Shown piece after piece: positions 26,297-32,785 of a stretch of DNA of 45,429 bases. The notes below the pieces were generated by a model. The model searched no databases and had not been told where the DNA came from. It saw only the letters and a list, made by a program, of their open reading frames with translations. Numbering within the stretch: the first letter of the stretch is position 1; every line of letters begins with the position of its first letter. The stretch is from Peptococcaceae bacterium (GTDB taxonomy: Bacteria; Bacillota; Desulfitobacteriia; Desulfitobacteriales; Syntrophobotulaceae), in assembly GCA_009783315.1 (NCBI GenBank), contig WRHI01000009.1, positions 1 to 45,429 on the forward strand. Reading direction: 5' to 3'. The position numbers and the translations under genes were made by a program.

Positions 26297-26387
26297 TCGA
26301 CAAAGGTACCCGTTTTCCTTTGGGAAATGCACTTTTGCACTTTAGTATGTCGGAGCAAGATCACAGTCAAAGACGATTGGCATTCCC
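26297..26387 (-). pseudogene. Relic of a third lipoprotein paralogue
   Basis: On the minus strand the stretch IVFDCDLAPTY, then a stop, then HFPKENG matches FDYTLAPTYKSTFAKASNG near the end of both intact lipoproteins. Only the C-terminal part remains, with an in-frame stop and small indels. Confidence 0.65.
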
Positions 26388-26396
26388 AGAGCTTTG

Positions 26397-26446
26397 CTCA
26401 GTGGCGGTTCCTTTGGCATAGGAACCGAATAAGACAACCATATCAA
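26397..26446 (-). pseudogene. Fragment of an MNT-type nucleotidyltransferase
   Basis: The minus strand encodes VVLFGSYAKGTATE, the GSx10 catalytic glycine-serine motif of minimal nucleotidyltransferases. The SDIDL aspartates that must follow are missing: the sequence joins straight into the lipoprotein relic. Nothing recognisable precedes it. It is a recombination scar rather than a gene. Confidence 0.55.
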
Positions 26447-26535
26447 CAAGCAAAACACGCCTAACCGTCATTCGCGTAGCGTCTGGCAATTCAGGGGCAA
26501 CAATAGATCGCACACGACCTCGTATCATCGAGGCA

Positions 26536-26652
26536 CGAGGAGCAGGTTGGGGACCGGGGTAATCCAATTTGCCTTTAGCCAGACGATTCATTGGAAAAGC
26601 CCGCCATAATTCCGCGGGCTTTGGATTACCCCGGGCGCCAACCTGCTCCTTG
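26536..26652. repeat. Hairpin element with 32-bp arms
   Basis: Arms at 26536-26567 and 26621-26652 are inverted repeats with 29 of 32 positions matching by eye (core CCAACCTGCTCC). A second perfect 9-bp stem (AAAGCCCGC/GCGGGCTTT) sits inside at 26596-26622. The nested layout resembles a MITE-like or other palindromic unit. It lies in the 560-bp gap before the choline operon. An open frame of 116 codons across it on the minus strand is not believed. Confidence 0.65.
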
Positions 26653-26705
26653 GGACTGGCGCGACAGTAAGCGTCTGTTCCGAGGACTCCCCTGTATGCC
26701 ACCCC
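26608..26705 (-). repeat. Dispersed repeat, copy B (divergent)
   Basis: On the minus strand this stretch follows the order of the edge repeats: a CAGTCCC block, a G-rich middle, then ATCCAAAGCCCGCGGAA, against ACTCCAAAAGCCCGCGAAC in copy C. The encoded frame also aligns loosely (GNPKPAELW against ETPKARELF). It is more diverged than copies A and C and overlaps one arm of the hairpin element. Confidence 0.4.
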
Positions 26706-26719
26706 TGCCGAGATCAAAC

Positions 26720-26758
26720 TTGACCATGTTCAGATTCTATGTATAATAATTAATTATT
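26720..26758 (+). promoter_or_regulatory. Promoter and 14-bp palindromic operator of the choline operon
   Basis: TTGACC (26720-26725) and TATAAT (26742-26747) are separated by 16 bp. A perfect 14-bp palindrome, AATAATTAATTATT (26745-26758), overlaps the end of the -10 and the expected transcription start. A repressor bound there would block polymerase. The first gene encodes its own winged-helix domain, so self-control is plausible but inferred. Confidence 0.6.
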
Positions 26759-26812
26759 GAACAAGAATGACGTTGAGGCGCCAGAACAACACAAAGGAAC
26801 GGTCATACTCTA

Positions 26813-28615
26813 ATGAAAGCAGCAAACTTTGTAGAAATATGCAAGCGCCTCCTTGAGCACCCGGCATCGACGCAACGGGAGTTGGCGGCGGCGACCGGAC
26901 TTTCCTTGGGGCTGGTGAACAGCACATTAAAGGAGTGTCTGTCCCTGGAATACCTGAGAAGGACGTCCGGTAACGAGCTCGTACTGACCGAAACAGGTCA
27001 GGAGTACCTGGACGGGTTTAGGGTCGACAACGCCATTATTCTTGCGGCCGGCTTTGGGTCGCGCTTTGTTCCCTTTACCTATGAAACACCTAAGGGGCTT
27101 TTGAAAGTCAAAGGAATCCCGATGATTGAGCGCCAGATCGAGCAGCTTAAGGCCTGCGGCATCAACGAGATCGTCATTGTCGTCGGGTATCTCAAAGAGT
27201 CCTTCGACTATCTTATCGATAAATATGGCGTCAAACTTGTTTACAACCCCGAGTACGCTGCAAAGAACAACTTCGCGAGTCTCTACTATGCTCTTGATCA
27301 CTTAAAACATACCTACCTCCTGGTGGCCGATACATGGATTGAGAGCAATATTTTCAGCACGTGGGAAACGAAGAGCTGGTACAGCTGCCTTTACTTTGAA
27401 GGCCAAACAGCGGAGTGGGGGGTTACAGCGAACGCCCAAGACCGCATCACCCAAATAAGTATAGGCGGCACAGACACTTGGGCGCTTTTCGGACCGGCCT
27501 TCTTGAGCAGATCCTTTTCCCTGGCCTTTGCACAGCGGGTGCGTGCCCGCTACTTAACCCCCGGCAGCGAAGACGATTATTGGGAACATATTCTCAGAGA
27601 CAACCTTGATGAGCTCCCTCCCATTTATATAAACAAACAGACCTCGCGTAACATCTATGAGTTTGAGAGCCTTGAGGATCTGCGGCTTTATGACGAAAGC
27701 TATTCCCTAGATTCCGGCAACGCTTACCTTTCTGTTATTTCAGAGGTCTTTGCCATCCCCCAATCCGGGATTACGGCTATCAGGCCCCTCAAGGAAGGTA
27801 TGACCAACACGAGTTTTATCTTTAGAGTGGCGGATGATGATTATGTGTTCCGCCGTCCGGGGGCCGGAACCGAAGAGCTTATTAACAGACAAAACGAAAA
27901 AATGAATTATGAATTAATCGCGCCCCTTGGGATCTCGGACGAGATCATCTATTTCAATGGGGATTCCGGGATCAAGATCTCCAAATATTATGCCGGCGCG
28001 CGTGTTTCAGATCCCGATAACGACGACGAGGTGCGCACCCTCATGGGTCTTCTTAAAGGGATTCATGACGCCGGCATCAAGCCTGAGCATCGCTTTGATA
28101 TTGAGGAACGCATCAATTACTATGAAAATCTGGCCGCGGGGCTGGACGCCATCCTTTTCAGCGATTACAAGGAGATTCGCGCCAAAGCCGATGAACTGCT
28201 GTCTTTTCGCAAGGCGTTGGCAGTTCCTGAGGTGCTTTGCCACATTGACTATATTTATGCCAATGTGCTCCACCTTCCTGACGGAGAGATCAAGGTTATC
28301 GACTGGGAATACAGCGGCGCCGCCGACCCGCTTATCGACATTGCTATGTATGCTATCTATACTTACTACAGCAAAAAGCAGATGGATTTGGCGTTGCGGC
28401 ATTACTTGCAGCGAGAGCCGACACGCCGGGAGGAGGCGCGCCTGTATATGTATGTAGCCCTCGGCGGGTTTCTTTGGAGCCTCTGGGCCCAGTATAAGCA
28501 GGGCCTCGGCGACGAGTTCGGCGAGTACACCCTAACCATGTACCGCTATATGAAGGAATACTATCAATTGCTTAAGAATGGGGGATATCTCAATGAGCCA
28601 TCAATTGGCGAGTGA
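26813..28615 (+). CDS. Winged helix - CTP:phosphocholine cytidylyltransferase - choline kinase fusion (LicC-LicA)
   Basis: The 600-residue protein has three parts. Residues 1-68 form a MarR-like winged helix (STQRELAAATGLSLGLV). Residues 73-300 are a sugar-nucleotidyltransferase-type domain, with AIILAAGFGSRFVPFT and TPKGLLKVKG as in LicC. Residues 315-600 are a choline/ethanolamine kinase domain, with CHIDYIYANVL as the catalytic loop and VIDWEYSGAADPLIDIA as the metal site, as in LicA. Together they would turn choline into CDP-choline in the cytoplasm. The fusion order is C then A. It is followed, with overlap, by a LicB-like permease. No licD was found in the window. The ribosome binding site is weak. 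Confidence 0.88.
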   Translation: MKAANFVEICKRLLEHPASTQRELAAATGLSLGLVNSTLKECLSLEYLRRTSGNELVLTETGQEYLDGFRVDNAIILAAGFGSRFVPFTYETPKGLLKVKGIPMIERQIEQLKACGINEIVIVVGYLKESFDYLIDKYGVKLVYNPEYAAKNNFASLYYALDHLKHTYLLVADTWIESNIFSTWETKSWYSCLYFEGQTAEWGVTANAQDRITQISIGGTDTWALFGPAFLSRSFSLAFAQRVRARYLTPGSEDDYWEHILRDNLDELPPIYINKQTSRNIYEFESLEDLRLYDESYSLDSGNAYLSVISEVFAIPQSGITAIRPLKEGMTNTSFIFRVADDDYVFRRPGAGTEELINRQNEKMNYELIAPLGISDEIIYFNGDSGIKISKYYAGARVSDPDNDDEVRTLMGLLKGIHDAGIKPEHRFDIEERINYYENLAAGLDAILFSDYKEIRAKADELLSFRKALAVPEVLCHIDYIYANVLHLPDGEIKVIDWEYSGAADPLIDIAMYAIYTYYSKKQMDLALRHYLQREPTRREEARLYMYVALGGFLWSLWAQYKQGLGDEFGEYTLTMYRYMKEYYQLLKNGGYLNEPSIGE

Positions 28616-29681
28616 ACAGAAAGCTCACCAGGTACGCGGATTTTTTATCAAAGGGATAACTGTTGCCGCCCTATCGGGCATGGCCTACGGCCTGTATTCG
28701 GCTTTCATCACCTATGCTATGGGTGAGGGGGTCTGGGCCGATTGGTACGGGGAAAACACCATGCTCTCGGTCTTTGTCGTTGTGTATGTTTTGGGCGTGC
28801 TTGGTTCCGGGATCAATGATCTGATGAGCGCCGTCTGGGCTCTGGGTATTGCCGGCGTCAAGGGAAAGCTGGCGGATTTCTTCCGCTGTATCAGAACCAA
28901 GCCGGGGGTAATCATGATTGTTTGCGCCGTCATTGGCGGTCCTGTCGCCTCAGCCGCCTATATCATCTCTCTGCAGATGGCGGGTTCCATTATTATCCCT
29001 ATCACGGCCCTTTGTCCGGCGATCGGCGCCTTGCTGGGGCGCTTCTTGTTCAAACAGAAGCTTAACGCCCGCATGATTGCCGGTATCCTCATCTGTCTTT
29101 CCGCCACCTTGATGATAGGTTGGTCAAGCTTGCAAGAGGGGTCTCGGGAGGGCGCCATTCTTGGCTGTGCCATCGCCTTTATTGCCGCGTTGGGTTGGGC
29201 TGTTGAGGGTTGCGTGGCCGGCTTTGGCACCGTTGTCATTGATTATGAGATCGGCATCACCATCCGCCAGGTTACAAGCGGCATCGTTAACCTTGCTATT
29301 CTGCTCCCCTTTGTTTGTCTTCTCGCCGGCAACATCGCCTTGGCGCCGGATCTTACCTTCAAAGCCTTTGCCAGCCCTCCGGCTATGATCTTTTTCATTA
29401 TCAGCGGCTTCTTCGCCCTGTTTGCCTACAGCCTTTGGTACAAGGGCAACAGCATGTGCGGAACAGCCCTCGGCATGGCCTGCAACGGCGCTTATTCTTT
29501 CTGGGGCCCTTTCTTTTGTTGGCTGGTGCTCGGGGTTTTCTTCAAGCAGGACGGCTGGGCCTTAGAACCCATCGCCTGGGTTGCGGCTGTCGTCATGTTC
29601 CTGGGTATCTTGCTCATAGCCGTTAACCCGTTGGACTGGTTCAAAAAGAAGGATCCCTGTACGACAGGAAAGGTGGGATAA
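28593..29681 (+). CDS. licB: LicB-like choline permease (DMT superfamily)
   Basis: The 362-residue protein has ten membrane helices in two EamA-like halves, with GMAYGLYSAF in the first and FALFAYSLWYKGNSM in the last part. It matches the LicB group that brings choline into the cell, and its neighbour makes CDP-choline. The start at 28593 has GGGGGAT upstream and lies inside the end of the kinase gene (23-base overlap), so the two are translated together. A start at 28578 is possible but has no better binding site. Confidence 0.85.
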   Translation: MSHQLASEQKAHQVRGFFIKGITVAALSGMAYGLYSAFITYAMGEGVWADWYGENTMLSVFVVVYVLGVLGSGINDLMSAVWALGIAGVKGKLADFFRCIRTKPGVIMIVCAVIGGPVASAAYIISLQMAGSIIIPITALCPAIGALLGRFLFKQKLNARMIAGILICLSATLMIGWSSLQEGSREGAILGCAIAFIAALGWAVEGCVAGFGTVVIDYEIGITIRQVTSGIVNLAILLPFVCLLAGNIALAPDLTFKAFASPPAMIFFIISGFFALFAYSLWYKGNSMCGTALGMACNGAYSFWGPFFCWLVLGVFFKQDGWALEPIAWVAAVVMFLGILLIAVNPLDWFKKKDPCTTGKVG

Positions 29682-29683
29682 CC

Positions 29684-29959
29684 ATGTTGCCGTTCAATTA
29701 CGCGATTCTGCAGCTCTTTTTGCGCATAGACGAAGCCGACACCGGCGCCGTTATGGAGCAGCTTGAGAACGCATATCAGAAATCCCGGCAGTTTAAGAAG
29801 CCGGTGATAACCGAGGCGCTGATGACTGCGGAAGCTAACGGCCTTCTTGAGGAAACACGTTACGATTTGGACGGGGAACAGCGGCTGCGCGTTTTTTACC
29901 GCGTTACCGATGAGGGGCGGGCTATGATTGAAACCTATATTGGGGCCGTTGAGGCGTGA
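29684..29959 (+). CDS. Small winged-helix regulator
   Basis: The 91-residue protein looks like a PadR/MarR-type winged helix: an N-terminal helix (FNYAILQLFLRI), a helix-turn-helix region (KKPVITEALMTAEANGLLEE) and a beta wing (LRVFYRVTDEGRAMIE). It starts two bases after the permease stop, with GGTGGGAT upstream, so it belongs to the operon. It may control the operon through the palindrome at 26745. The DNA-binding family is not certain because the protein is short. Confidence 0.6.
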   Translation: MLPFNYAILQLFLRIDEADTGAVMEQLENAYQKSRQFKKPVITEALMTAEANGLLEETRYDLDGEQRLRVFYRVTDEGRAMIETYIGAVEA

Positions 29960-29986
29960 AACCGTAATTATAAGGAGGGGACTACG

Positions 29987-30817
29987 ATGAAAAGCCATAT
30001 TAAAAATATCATTGACGAAAGCAACCGGTTTCTGATTTTTCCTCTTGTCGTAATTTTCGCCACAATTCTTCTGGCGGGGTGCGCGCCGTTGTTCAGCCCG
30101 GCGCCGAATGACGACCCGGATTCGAATGAGACTATAACAGATGGTTCCATCGAGAATGTTGGTTATGAGTGGGTGGTGGAACCAACGTTTGATTATCTGG
30201 ATGTTATTAATTTTTCTGGGAGACTCTGTGCAAGATTAGAAGAGACGGGTTCATGGGGATCATTTTATGGTTTTATAGATCCACAGAAAGGAGAATTGCT
30301 AAATGATGGTTTACCTCCCATGGGCGCAGGAGGCGACGTAATAGCCTACGATAAAGACAGGGGAATCTGGTCAACTGTAGGTGAATTTGGCTACCTGACC
30401 TCATATTCGAGTTTGGCGGAAATTCTTGAAATATGGGAATCAATATTTGGTTTTCTCAGTTCTGGAGGGTACTTCATGGTGTGTGAAGTTAGACTACCCT
30501 CATCCTTTATTGTGGGTGATACCGCCGACCCCTTAGATCCCACGCAAGGTCATAACTATGAGAGGATATATAAATACGCCCTTGCCGACGAGAATGGCCT
30601 GATAACAGGGTTCCTCTTCGACAGCTTCGACACTTATCTGTGGACTTCCAGAACGCCCCCGCTTGCGGTCAAGCAAGGGGACAAGTGGGGATTCATCGAC
30701 AAGACAGGCAAAACGGTCATCCCATTCGAATTTGACGCCGTTACAAGCGTCGATGATGACACGTCCTTTGTCAACAAAGACGGCAAATGGGGCATCATAA
30801 GGAAAGTCAACATCTAA
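29987..30817 (+). CDS. WG-repeat lipoprotein
   Basis: The 276-residue protein has a signal ending in ILLAGC (cysteine at about residue 32), then an acidic linker. The C-terminal part has WG repeats (GDKWGFIDKTGKTVIPFEFD and GKWGIIRK); an earlier diverged unit reads GFIDPQKGELL. WG repeats occur in surface and secreted proteins of Firmicutes, and their function is not established. AAGGAGGGG precedes the start. It ends four bases from the convergent sulfatase-like gene. Likely last gene of the choline operon, lying on the outer face of the membrane. Confidence 0.8.
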   Translation: MKSHIKNIIDESNRFLIFPLVVIFATILLAGCAPLFSPAPNDDPDSNETITDGSIENVGYEWVVEPTFDYLDVINFSGRLCARLEETGSWGSFYGFIDPQKGELLNDGLPPMGAGGDVIAYDKDRGIWSTVGEFGYLTSYSSLAEILEIWESIFGFLSSGGYFMVCEVRLPSSFIVGDTADPLDPTQGHNYERIYKYALADENGLITGFLFDSFDTYLWTSRTPPLAVKQGDKWGFIDKTGKTVIPFEFDAVTSVDDDTSFVNKDGKWGIIRKVNI

Positions 30818-30821
30818 CACC

Positions 30822-32543
30822 CTAAGGCAGATACAACACAGGCAGCTCCTCAACCTTGCGCCAATTGCCAAAATCCCTGGCGTTGCCCCGGATCTCAAAA
30901 TGTTCCAGCACATTCCCGCTGCTCTGATACAGGTGGTAATAAAAATGCCGTATCACATCCGCGTCTTCCGGCACGTCGAAAGCCGAAACCCCGTACGACG
31001 CGTGGTCCAATCCTTCTGACTGCAGGATCGTAGGCAGCAAGTTTTCATGGGAAACCGGCGCGCTGCTTTGCGTCAGTGGCGTACCGGCACTGCCTCTGGG
31101 CTTGACAAAAAACCCGACGCACGAGGCGTAATCTAACGGGGTAATATCCTGGGATTTGCCGTGGTCGCCGGTGATAACAATCGTAGCATCTTTGTATAAA
31201 CCCAGCTTCTTCATTTCATCCATATAGGTGAACAGGATATGGAAACTCCCCTTGGTCTGAGCCACAAGGTCTGAGTTTCCTGTATATTGGGCGTTCTCAT
31301 CCATTGTATAAGGAGCGTGGCTGCCGTTCAAGTGCAAGAACAGATAGTTATTTTTCTCGTGCTGAACCGTCAGACCGTCTCGAACCAAGCCCTCATAAAA
31401 CAAGGGGTCATTGGCGGTAACAAGCTCATCTTCCGGCGCGTCGAACTCCACGTCCTCTGTGAAATCCACTTGGTCTATCCAGAGACCGGCTTTGAACACA
31501 TGGGGCGCGCACCGATATAAGACCAGGTCGATAAAATTCCCCGCTATTTTGCCCCATTGGGGGTTCCCTTTCCCGAATCTGAGATTGTCGGCCTTGCCGG
31601 CCAATTGGTTCGCGTCGTTATACACATACCCATAGTCAATATGAAACTTGGTCGTATAATTGTTTTCCCGCAGCAGAGGAATGGCAGAAGACCCCTTCCA
31701 GGCTTCGTCAAAATAATCCTTGGAGGGCTTATCCAGAAACCCTTTGATGTTGGTAATCATATATGTGGCAGACGGATAAGTCTGGCAGTAGAGGGCTGTT
31801 GAATTGTCAAATTCAGTAAAACCGTCCAGCCTGTCAAAGAAAGCCGGATCATCCTGCCGTACGGCGTCAATGTAATTGTAGTCCAGGCGATCTATAATGA
31901 ACACCAGAATGTTGTTTTCCGAGGAGACTTCATACTCTCCCTGGGCTGACAAAAACGCGTTCATGGCTTTGGGCTCTGTTACCCGGGTGGTCAGAAGCGT
32001 GCTCATCAGGGCGGCGCCCTGCATGCCGCAAAGGAGGACACATACAATAATCAGCGCCTTCCGCCAAATCACGACGCTAAAACGCCGCGCCACAAGCGGC
32101 AACGCAAGCACAACCAGCCAAATCAGACTGTTGATCAAACCATATCGCCAGTATTGTTCCCAAGGTATGGCATCCCCGGTCAATTCGCCCAGATTAAGGT
32201 TAAGGAATGTTCCCTGCAGATACCCCGCCAGCAGGAGCCCCAGCGTCAGACTAAGCACAACCGGGAAAAGCTTTCCCGGAAAGGCGAGGGTAATCCCGCT
32301 GACAATCAGCCAAACCAGGGTAAAAACACAAAAAGCAACGAGCAGAACCGTTGTGAATTGAAGAGGGATCTCTGCGTGATTGACAGCAAAAACATCGATA
32401 AATCCATAAAAGATGAAAGTGAAAGCAAAGGTAAACCCAACCAGGCCGGACAGCAACAGCTTATCACGCCAAGACAACTCTTTCTGCGGGAGACCCTTAA
32501 CACGCTCCGGAAAATCCATATCCCTTACATCCTCACTCTTCAT
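30822..32543 (-). CDS. Membrane sulfatase/LTA-synthase-like enzyme (alkaline phosphatase superfamily)
   Basis: The 573-residue protein has five membrane helices within residues 28-182, then an outer catalytic domain. The domain has NILVFIIDRLD with the metal-binding aspartate near residue 218, the nucleophile stretch YPSATYM near 260, and ITGDHGKSQ near 464. This is the alkaline phosphatase/sulfatase fold used by lipoteichoic acid synthase and phosphoethanolamine transferases. Inference: it moves a phospho-group (glycerol phosphate, phosphocholine or ethanolamine phosphate) onto a surface polymer. The start at 32543 has GAGG upstream and follows the small membrane protein by two bases. It completes the operon with the YidC fusion. 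Confidence 0.8.
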   Translation of the reverse strand: MKSEDVRDMDFPERVKGLPQKELSWRDKLLLSGLVGFTFAFTFIFYGFIDVFAVNHAEIPLQFTTVLLVAFCVFTLVWLIVSGITLAFPGKLFPVVLSLTLGLLLAGYLQGTFLNLNLGELTGDAIPWEQYWRYGLINSLIWLVVLALPLVARRFSVVIWRKALIIVCVLLCGMQGAALMSTLLTTRVTEPKAMNAFLSAQGEYEVSSENNILVFIIDRLDYNYIDAVRQDDPAFFDRLDGFTEFDNSTALYCQTYPSATYMITNIKGFLDKPSKDYFDEAWKGSSAIPLLRENNYTTKFHIDYGYVYNDANQLAGKADNLRFGKGNPQWGKIAGNFIDLVLYRCAPHVFKAGLWIDQVDFTEDVEFDAPEDELVTANDPLFYEGLVRDGLTVQHEKNNYLFLHLNGSHAPYTMDENAQYTGNSDLVAQTKGSFHILFTYMDEMKKLGLYKDATIVITGDHGKSQDITPLDYASCVGFFVKPRGSAGTPLTQSSAPVSHENLLPTILQSEGLDHASYGVSAFDVPEDADVIRHFYYHLYQSSGNVLEHFEIRGNARDFGNWRKVEELPVLYLP

Positions 32544-32545
32544 TT

Positions 32546-32764
32546 TCAGGCCTCAGGCTTAGCTTCAGGCTTAGTTTCCTGATTCTCTTTGCTGATACGC
32601 TTTTCCATGCGGGTAATCTTGCGCTTCTGAAAAAACATGGCGATCTTAGTTCTCAGGATCCCCAGCGTAATAGCAAAAGAAATAACAATGCCAGAAATCA
32701 CCATAACAATTTGACTGGCGGTGCTGGGATCAATATAAGCAAATTGCGCAGATAGATGCAACAT
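32546..32764 (-). CDS. Small single-span membrane protein
   Basis: The 72-residue protein has a short N-terminal outer part (AYIDPSTASQ), one membrane helix (residues 17-36) and a long basic-acidic coiled tail (FFQKRKITRMEKRISKE, then Lys/Glu/Pro). GGAGG precedes the ATG. It sits between the YidC fusion (21 bp upstream) and the sulfatase-like gene (2 bp downstream), so it is probably a partner or scaffold of one of them. Function unknown; its tight placement and strong ribosome binding site argue it is real. Confidence 0.75.
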   Translation of the reverse strand: MLHLSAQFAYIDPSTASQIVMVISGIVISFAITLGILRTKIAMFFQKRKITRMEKRISKENQETKPEAKPEA

Positions 32765-32785
32765 CAGAATTCACCTCCCTCATCG

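Noticed and set aside
26367-26717. A 116-codon minus-strand frame before the choline operon
   Set aside because: It crosses the hairpin element, the divergent repeat and the MNT fragment, has no consistent homology along its length and no good start site. It is annotated as separate relics and repeats instead.
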